Below are positions 8,515-16,526 of a DNA stretch of 64,000 nt, piece after piece. Under the pieces are notes generated by a model, which saw only the letters and a list, made by a program, of their open reading frames with translations, did no database searches and was not told the DNA's origin. Position numbers and translations under genes: made by a program. Source of the stretch: Terrimonas ferruginea DSM 30193 (GTDB lineage Bacteria; Bacteroidota; Bacteroidia; Chitinophagales; Chitinophagaceae); contig NZ_KE384400.1 of NCBI RefSeq assembly GCF_000425585.1, forward strand, positions 20,154 through 84,153. The letters run 5' to 3'. Numbering within the stretch: the first letter of the stretch is position 1; each line of letters begins with the position of its first letter.

Positions 8515-9858
8515 TTGGAACTTTCTCCCCTTACCGCAGTTTCCGCCATCGACGGCCGTTATCGTAACCAGGTACACCACCTGGACGAATATTTTTCCGA
8601 ATATGCCCTGATGAAATACCGGGTTTGGGTAGAAATAGAATACCTGCTTTTCCTGGAAAAAAAGAAAGTGATCAAACTCGCCGTGCGCACGCAAAAAGCT
8701 TTGCGTCAGCTTGCTGCGGATTTTGGTCCCGATGATGCACAGGAAATCAAGCGCATCGAAGCCACCACCAACCACGATGTAAAAGCCGTTGAATATTTTA
8801 TCAAAGAGCGACTTGAAAAAAATGGCGGAGCAGCCGCCCGCGAGTGGGTACACTTCGGTCTTACTTCGCAGGACATCAACAATACGGCGGTTCCCCTTTC
8901 GTGGAAACATGCCCTCGAATACGAATACCTGCCTGCTGTACTGAACCTGCAAACAGCGCTGCGTGTGGTGGCCGATAACTGGCGTGATATTCCGATGCTT
9001 GCCCATACGCATGGTCAGCCCGCAAGTCCTACGCGTCTCGGCAAAGAAATCATGGTATTTGTAGAACGCCTCGGCAACCAGATAGAGCAATTGCTGCATA
9101 TTCCTTTCACCGGAAAATTCGGCGGAGCCACCGGTAACTTCAATGCCCACCATATCGCATTTCCCAAAACCGATTGGGTGAAATGGGGAAATGAATTTGT
9201 AGAAAGCCTGGGACTGCAACGCCAGCAGTTCACCACACAAATCGAACACTACGACAACCTCGCCGCACACTTCGATTGCATTAAACGCATCAACAATATC
9301 CTGCTCGATTTCTGCCGTGACATCTGGTCGTATGTATCGATGGAATATTTTAAACAGAAGACAAAAAAGGGTGAAGTAGGCTCATCGGCCATGCCACACA
9401 AAGTAAACCCGATCGACTTTGAAAATGCCGAAGGCAACCTGGGCATGGCTAATGCCCTGTTTGAACACCTGACGGCCAAACTTCCCGTGTCCCGCCTCCA
9501 GCGCGACCTCACCGACTCTACCGTATTGCGCAATATCGGCGTGCCGCTGGCACATACCTTACTGGCTATTAAATCCATCGAAAAAGGATTGAACAAGCTG
9601 GTAGTGAATGATGCACGCATCTACCAGGACCTGGAAGACAACTGGCCGGTTGTGGCAGAAGCGATACAAACTGTGTTAAGAAAGGAAAATTTCCCCAATC
9701 CTTATGAAGCGTTGAAAGAACTGACACGTGGTAAAGAGAAAATTGATAAAAAGGCTATTCACAGCTTTATAGATGGTTTGAAAGTGACCGCTGAACTGAA
9801 AAAGCGGCTGAAAGCCATCACCCCTCATAACTATACCGGTATTACGGCATCTTACTGA
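8515..9858 (+). CDS. purB: Adenylosuccinate lyase
   Basis: The 447-aa length is close to that of typical bacterial PurB. The fumarase/aspartase superfamily signature GSSAMPHKVNPIDFENAEGN is present, as are THGQPASPT and HFGLTSQDINN. It removes fumarate from SAICAR and from adenylosuccinate in purine synthesis, as a cytoplasmic tetramer. The start is inferred as TTG at 8515 (MELSPLTAVSAIDGRYR), because family similarity begins exactly there; the open frame upstream to 8353 is antisense to mqnA. It is divergent from mqnA across a 90-bp gap. Confidence 0.95.
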   Translation: MELSPLTAVSAIDGRYRNQVHHLDEYFSEYALMKYRVWVEIEYLLFLEKKKVIKLAVRTQKALRQLAADFGPDDAQEIKRIEATTNHDVKAVEYFIKERLEKNGGAAAREWVHFGLTSQDINNTAVPLSWKHALEYEYLPAVLNLQTALRVVADNWRDIPMLAHTHGQPASPTRLGKEIMVFVERLGNQIEQLLHIPFTGKFGGATGNFNAHHIAFPKTDWVKWGNEFVESLGLQRQQFTTQIEHYDNLAAHFDCIKRINNILLDFCRDIWSYVSMEYFKQKTKKGEVGSSAMPHKVNPIDFENAEGNLGMANALFEHLTAKLPVSRLQRDLTDSTVLRNIGVPLAHTLLAIKSIEKGLNKLVVNDARIYQDLEDNWPVVAEAIQTVLRKENFPNPYEALKELTRGKEKIDKKAIHSFIDGLKVTAELKKRLKAITPHNYTGITASY

Positions 9859-9881
9859 TTCCACGGGCATACTATTTGAAA

Positions 9882-9900
9882 GGGTATTGAATAAATACCC
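9882..9900 (+). other. Stem-loop just upstream of lipoprotein start
   Basis: GGGTATT and AATACCC form a perfect 7-bp stem with a 5-nt loop, ending 4 bp before the ATG at 9905. It could mask translation initiation or be the end of the purB transcript; there is no T-tract. Confidence 0.4.
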
Positions 9901-9904
9901 CTTT

Positions 9905-10306
9905 ATGAAATGCCTGCTGGTTTTGTTGCTCGGAATTGCTGCGCTGGGATTTTCCTGTGAGAAGGATAATGACCCCAGTGACAACGCCATTGTACCGGGC
10001 CGGTATATCGGCACCTTCAGCCGCAGCGGCGGCGACACGGCCAATGTGATCATGGACTTTTCGGCTGAAGGATATTTCCAGGGCAGCAGTAACCAACCGC
10101 AATATCCCGCAGTTTGCAGCGGCAGCTACCGTACAGATGGCACCAGCCTTTTCGTAACCGACTCCTGTAGCTGGACTGCCAATTTCGACTGGACGCTCAT
10201 CTTCAGCGGTGAATACCAGTTTGAGCGCCAGGGCAATCAGTTGCGCATCTGGCGCAGATCCGGCACCATTACCGATGAATACCGGATCGGCATCATGAGC
10301 CGTTGA
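9905..10306 (+). CDS. Small lipoprotein of unknown function
   Basis: The 133-aa product has a lipoprotein signal peptide, MKCLLVLLLGIAALGFSC, with the lipobox ending at Cys18 followed by acidic residues. The mature part is beta-rich (YIGTFSRSGGDTANVIMDF, GSYRTDGTSLFVTDSC), resembling lipocalin-like or META-type small domains, but no family is recognised with confidence. The ATG at 9905 is preferred over an in-frame TTG at 9887, because it places the charged n-region directly before the hydrophobic core. It follows purB by 46 bp. Confidence 0.7.
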   Translation: MKCLLVLLLGIAALGFSCEKDNDPSDNAIVPGRYIGTFSRSGGDTANVIMDFSAEGYFQGSSNQPQYPAVCSGSYRTDGTSLFVTDSCSWTANFDWTLIFSGEYQFERQGNQLRIWRRSGTITDEYRIGIMSR

Positions 10307-10538
10307 GTTATTTTTTTCCACAAAAAAGCGTTTCCCCTCATTCCCTCGTACATTTACGTAGTTATTTAACGCTACGCATCCAACCCTATACAAAATCTCC
10401 CCCATAGCCAGCTAACTCCCCCGTCAGATTATTAAAGTCCTCTATTGTGTCGTTTGTTTTCCTGTAACCGGGAGAAATCGCCGTCCTCTGAACAGACCGG
10501 AACGCTGTATCTATTCAAAAACTATATATAACTCATCT

Positions 10539-12092
10539 ATGAAAAGAAATCTACTCTTTGTATTGCTGATGGCTGTCGGTATCGGTAAGGCTTTTGCCCA
10601 GCCGTCGCAACCGGTACTTCCCGATTGTGCAGGCACTGGCTATGTAGTGCTCAACCCGCAGACAACTACGCCTTCCAGCACGCTTTATTCCATCAATTCA
10701 AGTGGCACCGTAACGGCAATCGGTTCCGGCACCGGAGCGGCTTCATTGAATGCGCTGGGTATGGATGCGCGTCCGGGTAAACGTTACCTGTGGGCGATGA
10801 ATGCACCGGCTCCCAGCACCAACACCAACGCATCTTTGTACAGAATTGGTGGCGATGGCGTGGCCGCGCTTTGGGGCACGATCAATACCCCTTCGGGAAA
10901 TGCACTCGCGAAAGCCGTTGTTTCCTTTGCGGCTGACATCAACCCGTTAACCGGCGAATATTTTGTTCCGGCCGTAACGGTAACCAATCTTTTCCCACTG
11001 GCCTACACGTTTTATCTCGGTCGCTTCAACATCGACAACGTTCCTTTCGGTGGCAGCATAACCCCCACTTACACACCGATCACGATCAGTGGCGGCTGCA
11101 GCGCAGCCTTCAATGCATTTGTTGCGGCAACGGTTGCTTATGCCTTAAATCCGGCCAACACACCCGAACCTTCAGGATTGTTCCAGGACCTGGCGCTGAA
11201 TCCACAGAAAACTCGTTTGTATTCCTTCTTCGGTGTAGAAAACCAACTCTTCTACATCGATCTGGCAACCAATACAGCGGTTTGTTCCTCTGCTCCGGCT
11301 TCCAACATCACGAATGGTTATGCAGGTTGCACCGGTGCCACCACCTGCGAAATGGGTGGGATGTATTTTGGCGGAGACGGTGTGCTGTATGCACTGCAGG
11401 TTGACCGCGGACGCACTTATTCAGTAGACATCGCTACAGGCGCACTCACGCTGTTGCCCGGCACTTATGCCGCCGACAGCCGTGGCGATGCAACAGCCTG
11501 TGTGGCATCACCCAATGCACCATTGCCTGTTAACTTCACTTCCTTTACCGCTACTCCGCGTCAATGCCGTGCCTTGCTGCAATGGAGCACCGGTTCCGAA
11601 CAAAACAATGCACTCTTCGAAGTGGAGGCCGGCACCGATGGCATCAACTTTACTTCTGTACAACGTGTAACAGGCGCCGGCAACAGCCAGACCACGCGTC
11701 AGTATGAAGCGGATATCCTGCTGCCTGCTGCACAAAGTTTTGTACGCATCCGTCAGGTTGATATCGATGGACGTTCGAGCTACAGCAATACACTGCGTGT
11801 GCAGGGCGAATGCGGTAACGACTGGACAGCCAGTCTCGCCGTTTACCCGACAGTAGTAAACCGCAGCAGCGAAATTTCCCTGCGCTTCAACAACAATAAC
11901 CCGGCCCAGTTCAACGTAACTTTGTCAAATGCGGCAGGTGCGCGCGTGGCAACATGGAGCCGTGCGGTCAATAGCGGCAGCGGACTTATACTGCAATTGC
12001 CCATGCCTTCTTCCTTGGCTACAGGTGTATACTATCTGCAAATAGCCGATCAGAACGGTCAGCGCAAGACCGAGAAGCTGATTGTACGGTGA
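10539..12092 (+). CDS. Secreted protein with DUF6923-like propeller and T9SS type A sorting domain
   Basis: This 517-aa protein starts with a signal peptide (MKRNLLFVLLMAVGIGKAFAQ). The N-terminal 300 residues contain LYSINSSGTVTAIGSG and NALGMDARPGKRYLWAMN, as in DUF6923-like propeller repeats that often read as tandem surface blades. A region beginning PLPVNFTSFTATPRQCRALLQWST at about residue 328 is the common linker before T9SS domains. The last 85 residues (YPTVVNR...GVYYLQI...KTEKLIVR) are a type A C-terminal T9SS signal. The protein is likely exported across the outer membrane; its function is unknown. Confidence 0.85.
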   Translation: MKRNLLFVLLMAVGIGKAFAQPSQPVLPDCAGTGYVVLNPQTTTPSSTLYSINSSGTVTAIGSGTGAASLNALGMDARPGKRYLWAMNAPAPSTNTNASLYRIGGDGVAALWGTINTPSGNALAKAVVSFAADINPLTGEYFVPAVTVTNLFPLAYTFYLGRFNIDNVPFGGSITPTYTPITISGGCSAAFNAFVAATVAYALNPANTPEPSGLFQDLALNPQKTRLYSFFGVENQLFYIDLATNTAVCSSAPASNITNGYAGCTGATTCEMGGMYFGGDGVLYALQVDRGRTYSVDIATGALTLLPGTYAADSRGDATACVASPNAPLPVNFTSFTATPRQCRALLQWSTGSEQNNALFEVEAGTDGINFTSVQRVTGAGNSQTTRQYEADILLPAAQSFVRIRQVDIDGRSSYSNTLRVQGECGNDWTASLAVYPTVVNRSSEISLRFNNNNPAQFNVTLSNAAGARVATWSRAVNSGSGLILQLPMPSSLATGVYYLQIADQNGQRKTEKLIVR

Positions 12093-12120
12093 TAAGTAGT
12101 AAGTAATAAGTTTTAAGTAT
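12093..12120. repeat. Heptad tandem repeat, TAAGTAT family (4 units)
   Basis: The units TAAGTAG, TAAGTAA, TAAGTTT and TAAGTAT start on the base after the T9SS gene stop codon. Related arrays are at 20152, 27137, 56462 and 63914. Confidence 0.85.
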
Positions 12121-12136
12121 AACAGCCCGGAGCAAT

Positions 12137-12173
12137 AAAGAAAGAGGTTCGTGTATCACGAACCTCTTTCTTT
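12137..12173. terminator. Bidirectional intrinsic terminator
   Basis: A perfect 17-bp inverted repeat, AAAGAAAGAGGTTCGTG, with a TAT loop and the complementary arm, has A-rich and T-rich flanks in both directions. It sits between the convergent ends of the T9SS gene (12092) and prfC (12258), and fits a terminator serving both. Confidence 0.85.
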
Positions 12174-12179
12174 ATGTCA

Positions 12180-12263
12180 TTCACCATTGACGATTCACGA
12201 TTGACCATTGACGATTGACGATTGACGATTCACCATTGACGATTCACGATTCACCATTCACTC
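12180..12263. repeat. Heptad tandem repeat, TTGACGA/TTCACCA family (12 units)
   Basis: Twelve gapless 7-bp units (TTCACCA, TTGACGA, TTCACGA, TTGACCA and mixtures) fill the gap after the terminator. The last unit runs into the prfC stop codon at 12258. This is the minus-strand reading of the GTGAATG family. Confidence 0.9.
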
Positions 12264-13850
12264 CTGCTTGTGAATCTCACTCGTAAAATGAAACTCAATA
12301 TCCGGATTGTTGGTACGCTCGGTGTTGAGGAACCACTCGCTTTGCGCCAGGTAAACGATCTGCCCGTCCTTGTCTTCGGCGATATTGGCCAGTTTGAAAC
12401 GCGCGAAATCTTCGAGCTTTTTCTTGTCATTGCTGGTAAGCCAGCACGCTTTGTAAAACGGAAGACTGTTGAATGTAACAGACGCACCGTATTCATGCAG
12501 TAAGCGGTACTGGATCACTTCAAACTGCAGTTCACCCACACAACCGATGATCTTCTTGTTGCCACCGAACTGAGTGAATAACTGCGCCACACCTTCGTCG
12601 GTCAACTGCAACAAGCCCTTCTCCAATTGTTTTGTCTTCATCGGGTCTTTGTTCACTACTTCCTTGAATATCTCGGGAGAGAAGGAAGGAATACCGGTGA
12701 AATAAAAATCCTCGCCTTCGGTAAGTGTATCACCGATCTTGAAGTTGCCGGTGTCGAACAAACCCACCACATCGCCGGCGTATGCATCTTCGATGATGCT
12801 TTTGTCCCGCGCCATGAAGGAGTAAGGATTACTGAAACGCACTTCTTTATCGAGACGAACGTGATGAAAATATTTGTTACGCTCAAACTTACCGGAGCAA
12901 ACGCGGAAGAACGCGATCCGGTCGCGGTGCTTGGGATCGAGGTTGGCGTGAATTTTAAATACGAAACCGCTAAGTTTGGTTTCTTCCACGTCTACGATGC
13001 GTGTGCTGGTTTCGCGGCTGCGCGGGGTAGGTGCAATGCGGATAAATGTATCCAGCATTTCCTTTACCCCAAAGTTGTTGATGGCACTGCCGAAAAACAC
13101 AGGTGCCACTTTGCCCGCGAGGTATTCTTCTACGTCGAGCTCACCATGTACACCGTCTACCAGTTCCACATCCTCACGGAGTGAAGCCGCATCTGTATCA
13201 CCAAGTTTCTGATCGAGTACGGCGTCGTTGAGATCGCTGATGGAAAAACTGTCTTCATCGCCGCCTTTGGTGTTGGCCGTGAAAAGCAGGAGGTTTTTAT
13301 CGTGCAGGTTGTATACACCTTTGAAATCCTTGCCGCTGTTGATGGGCCAGGTCATGGGATGTAAGGAAAGGCTGAGTTCTTTTTCAATTTCTTCCAGCAG
13401 GTCAAAGCGGTTCTTGCCGTCGCGGTCCATTTTGTTGACAAACACGATCACGGGTGTATCGCGCATGCGGCACACTTCCATGAGGCGGCGCGTCTGGTCT
13501 TCTACGCCATTCACACTGTCCACTACCAGGATAACACTATCCACAGCCGTGAGCGTGCGGTAAGTATCTTCCGCAAAGTCTTTGTGACCCGGCGTATCGA
13601 GCAGGTTGATGAGAATGTTATTGTATTCGAAGCTCATTACGGAAGTGGCCACGGAGATACCCCGCTGACGTTCAATTTCCATAAAGTCGCTGGTAGCGTG
13701 TTTCTTGATTTTGTTGCTCTTAACGGCACCCGCCACCTGGATGGCACCACCAAAAAGCAGAAACTTTTCTGTCAGCGTTGTTTTACCGGCGTCAGGGTGA
13801 CTGATGATGGCAAACGTGCGCCTGCGTTGTATTTCGTTGTGATATTTCAT
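12258..13850 (-). CDS. prfC: Peptide chain release factor 3
   Basis: This 530-aa translation GTPase has G1 SHPDAGKTT at residues 17-25, the switch segment [27 protein letters not shown] (G3) and NKMDRDG (G4). Its length and the C-terminal [12 protein letters not shown] block fit RF3 rather than EF-G. RF3 uses GTP to release RF1/RF2 from the ribosome after termination. The stop codon lies inside the adjoining heptad array, so the last codons abut repetitive DNA. It is monocistronic by context: heptad repeats and no close neighbour on the 5' side. Confidence 0.96.
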   Translation of the reverse strand: MKYHNEIQRRRTFAIISHPDAGKTTLTEKFLLFGGAIQVAGAVKSNKIKKHATSDFMEIERQRGISVATSVMSFEYNNILINLLDTPGHKDFAEDTYRTLTAVDSVILVVDSVNGVEDQTRRLMEVCRMRDTPVIVFVNKMDRDGKNRFDLLEEIEKELSLSLHPMTWPINSGKDFKGVYNLHDKNLLLFTANTKGGDEDSFSISDLNDAVLDQKLGDTDAASLREDVELVDGVHGELDVEEYLAGKVAPVFFGSAINNFGVKEMLDTFIRIAPTPRSRETSTRIVDVEETKLSGFVFKIHANLDPKHRDRIAFFRVCSGKFERNKYFHHVRLDKEVRFSNPYSFMARDKSIIEDAYAGDVVGLFDTGNFKIGDTLTEGEDFYFTGIPSFSPEIFKEVVNKDPMKTKQLEKGLLQLTDEGVAQLFTQFGGNKKIIGCVGELQFEVIQYRLLHEYGASVTFNSLPFYKACWLTSNDKKKLEDFARFKLANIAEDKDGQIVYLAQSEWFLNTERTNNPDIEFHFTSEIHKQE

Positions 13851-13882
13851 AAAAACCGCGCGAAGATACGCAATATGGAATT

Positions 13883-13917
13883 GTCAATCGTGAAACGTGA
13901 ATCGTCAATCGTCAATG
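13883..13917. repeat. Heptad tandem repeat, GTCAATC/GTGAATC family (5 units)
   Basis: The units GTCAATC, GTGAAAC, GTGAATC, GTCAATC and GTCAATG lie just upstream of prfC, 33 bp from its start codon. Confidence 0.8.
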
Positions 13918-13950
13918 AGTGATTGCTCAATAAAGAATAAGGCTGTTTTC

Positions 13951-14006
13951 ACCTTAAACCTTATGCCTTATGACTTCACCCTTATACCTTAGGCTTTATG
14001 TCTCAC
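13951..14006. repeat. Heptad tandem repeat, ACCTTAT family (8 units)
   Basis: The units ACCTTAA, ACCTTAT, GCCTTAT, GACTTCA, CCCTTAT, ACCTTAG, GCTTTAT and GTCTCAC keep a 7-bp register and overlap the stop codon of the RsmB-like gene at 14003. This is a different sequence family from its neighbour at 13883 but has the same period. Confidence 0.75.
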
Positions 14007-15166
14007 ACCTTCCTGAAGAGAGCTCCAAAAAGCGTATCCGCTTTATGCGTATAGCCGCTAAACAACCGGCTGTCAACGCATTCCCAGCCGGATTGGGCGT
14101 TCATGAAAGCCAGTTTCTCCTCGTTTTCGCGGTGAAAAACAGAGCAGGTGATGTAGAGCAGAAAACCTTCTTTTTTCACCGACGGCATTATTCTTTCCAG
14201 GATTTGCTGCTGCCGGGCGGCATAAGCATCGATCAGTTCGGGTTTGAAATAATACAATTGCTCCGGTGTACGCCCCCAGGTACCGCTGCCCGTGCAGGGT
14301 ACATCGGCCACCACACAGTCAAATTGCTGCGCCGGCAGATTGGCAGATGGATTGGTGAGGTCAGCCACAAAATCGCCGTATTGTTTTATCCCCGCTTCGC
14401 GGAAACGCTCGCGCAGGTTGTGCAGAATGGAAGTCCGGATATCGGAAACGGTCAGTTCAATGTTGGGAAAATAATCATGCAGCAGGATCGACTTTCCACC
14501 GCTGGCAGCGCAGCAATCCCATACCTGCCGGGGCCGGAATATCTCGATTCCGCGTAGCCAATGCCCTATCTCCTGCGAACTGCGGTCTTGTATCACCACA
14601 TCGCGGTTGATCTTCAGCAGGTCCTGCAATGCCGAACTATTAGGCAGGGCCAGGCAATCTTCATGTATTACCGCATAAGGCAGGCCTGCGTTGGACAAAA
14701 CTTGTTCAACAACTTTCTTACGTCCCGGCCGTATGCGGAGGAACAGGTCAGGCTGTACCATGTGTGACGCGGGAAAGGTTTCTTCATCCAGCCCGTTGCT
14801 CCATTTCTCCCGCCAGGGAAATATATCTTCCGGATGGAAGGCAGTACCTGTTAACGTGATTTTTTCCGCTAAAGAAACATGTACGTGTGGGGCCCATTCA
14901 GGTTTTAATTCAGTGAGCAGTGCATCGGGGGTTGTGACGGAAAAAAAATACGCCGTGAGCAAACGCTCCGTCTCCGGCATTTCGCGCAGCGCATGTCCCA
15001 GGCGGAACCACGCATAACAAAGCTGGCCGATCTGGCGCCGGTCCCGCGACCCGTATTTTTTCTGTTTGGAAAAAAACTTCTTCAGGAAGGACGCAAAAGG
15101 CTCCCCGCCGTCGTATTGACGCAGGATATCAACCGAAGTATTGATATAGGAATAATAGCGACTCAT
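14003..15166 (-). CDS. RsmB/NOL1-NOP2-sun family RNA m5C methyltransferase
   Basis: This 387-aa protein has the RsmB-like N-terminal helical region and a Rossmann methyltransferase core. Its motifs are VWDCCAASGGKS (motif I), DVPCTGSGTWGR (motif IV, with its conserved Cys) and YITCSVFHRENEE (motif VI, with the nucleophilic TCS Cys). It probably methylates cytosine C5 in 16S rRNA, in the cytoplasm. The 3' end of the gene overlaps a heptad array. It lies 17 bp upstream of the odhB stop; both run leftward, with odhB transcribed first. The exact rRNA position is inferred only from the family. Confidence 0.88.
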   Translation of the reverse strand: MSRYYSYINTSVDILRQYDGGEPFASFLKKFFSKQKKYGSRDRRQIGQLCYAWFRLGHALREMPETERLLTAYFFSVTTPDALLTELKPEWAPHVHVSLAEKITLTGTAFHPEDIFPWREKWSNGLDEETFPASHMVQPDLFLRIRPGRKKVVEQVLSNAGLPYAVIHEDCLALPNSSALQDLLKINRDVVIQDRSSQEIGHWLRGIEIFRPRQVWDCCAASGGKSILLHDYFPNIELTVSDIRTSILHNLRERFREAGIKQYGDFVADLTNPSANLPAQQFDCVVADVPCTGSGTWGRTPEQLYYFKPELIDAYAARQQQILERIMPSVKKEGFLLYITCSVFHRENEEKLAFMNAQSGWECVDSRLFSGYTHKADTLFGALFRKV

Positions 15167-15183
15167 CGCGGGCTATGACCGTC

Positions 15184-16422
15184 TCAGAGCTCGAGCAGCG
15201 TGCGTACCGGATCTTTGCCGAACAACAACAGCTCGGGATTCTCCAGCAATTCCTTCACGCGTACCAGGAAGCTCACCGATTCGCGGCCGTCGATAATACG
15301 GTGATCGTAGCTCAGTGCGATATACATCATCGGACGTACCACCACCTGGCCATTGATCGCCATCGGACGCTCCTGGATCTTGTGCATACCGAGGATCGCA
15401 GATTGAGGAATGTTGATGATCGGCGTACTCATCAGCGAACCAAATACACCACCATTGGTGATGGTGAAAGTGCCACCGGTAAGTTCTTCCGCAGTGAGCT
15501 TGCTGTCGCGGGCTTTGTTCGCCATCTCGATCACTTTCTTCTCAATGTCTGCCATGCTCAGGCTTTCCACATTGCGGATCACCGGTACGGTCAAACCGCG
15601 GGGTGTGCTCACCGCAATGCTGATGTCGGCATAATCGTGATAGATCAGTTGATCGCCGTCGATATAAGCATTCACAGCGGGCCACTCGGAAAGAGCAACT
15701 GCACAGGCTTTGGCGAAGAAGCTCATGAAGCCTAGGCCAACGCCGTGTGATTCTTTGAATTTGTCTTTGTATTTGGTGCGGATTTCCATGATGCGGCCCA
15801 TGTCCACCTCGTTGAAAGTGGTGAGCATCGCAGTGGTATTTTTTGCATCTACCAGGCGGCGGCTGATGGTTTTGCGCAGGTTGCTCATCTTTTCCGTGCG
15901 GGTGTTGCGCGTGAAAAGTTCGCCTCCGTCAAATGATTTGCGCCCGGGATTGGACAATGCGGCCAGTACGTCGTCTTTCAGGATTTTTCCTCCGGCTCCT
16001 GAGGCAGATATGGTAGAAGGATTTACTTTTTTGTCGGCAATGATGGCAGAAGCTACCGGGGTAGCTTTTACATCGGCGGGCTTGGCAGCAGGCTGTTCAG
16101 CCTGTTGTGGCCTGGACGCTTCAGTTGCTTTGGGTGCTTCAGCAGGTTTTGCAGCGGGCGCCTCTTCCTTTTTTTCTGGTTTGGCAGCAGTTTCGTCGAT
16201 AGTCGCCAGCAGATCCCCGATTTTGAGGGTATCACCTTCCTGGGCGCCGGTTTTCAATACACCAGCCTGTTCCGCATTTACCTCAAAAGTGGCTTTTTCA
16301 CTTTCCAGCTCCGCAATCACTTCATCGCGCTCCACATAATCGCCGTCTTTTTTGGTCCATTTGAGCAGGGTTACTTCGCTGATCGATTCACCAACCGTAG
16401 GAACTTTTATTTCTATCGCCAT
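15184..16422 (-). CDS. odhB: 2-oxoglutarate dehydrogenase E2 (dihydrolipoyl succinyltransferase)
   Basis: This 412-aa protein has an N-terminal lipoyl domain with the lipoylated Lys in [11 protein letters not shown] at about residue 43. An Ala/Pro/Glu/Lys-rich flexible linker at about 80-135 follows, then a peripheral-subunit binding domain ([14 protein letters not shown]...[16 protein letters not shown]), and a catalytic domain ending in [16 protein letters not shown] with the active-site His. It transfers succinyl groups to CoA in the TCA cycle. The ATG at 16422 ([13 protein letters not shown]) is chosen because the upstream frame extension lacks lipoyl-domain similarity and overlaps the divergent promoter region. 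E1 (sucA) is not in the window. Confidence 0.95.
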   Translation of the reverse strand: MAIEIKVPTVGESISEVTLLKWTKKDGDYVERDEVIAELESEKATFEVNAEQAGVLKTGAQEGDTLKIGDLLATIDETAAKPEKKEEAPAAKPAEAPKATEASRPQQAEQPAAKPADVKATPVASAIIADKKVNPSTISASGAGGKILKDDVLAALSNPGRKSFDGGELFTRNTRTEKMSNLRKTISRRLVDAKNTTAMLTTFNEVDMGRIMEIRTKYKDKFKESHGVGLGFMSFFAKACAVALSEWPAVNAYIDGDQLIYHDYADISIAVSTPRGLTVPVIRNVESLSMADIEKKVIEMANKARDSKLTAEELTGGTFTITNGGVFGSLMSTPIINIPQSAILGMHKIQERPMAINGQVVVRPMMYIALSYDHRIIDGRESVSFLVRVKELLENPELLLFGKDPVRTLLEL

Positions 16423-16526
16423 ACTTACTGTTTTGAATGCGGCAAATTTCGTTAAAAAAAGTGAACGAACGCACTTTCTTATGAAATCCTTATTTTTAAG
16501 TTCAGCGTTCAGATTCAGCTCTGTAT

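Noticed and set aside
8425..9270. Long minus-strand open frame continuing upstream of mqnA and opposite purB
   Set aside because: It is antisense to a certain purB gene, shows no MqnA-like sequence, and a TTG start with a promoter box fits the family N-terminus at 8424.
12180..12263. Direct repeats as a CRISPR array
   Set aside because: Units are 7 bp with no spacers and no cas genes nearby.
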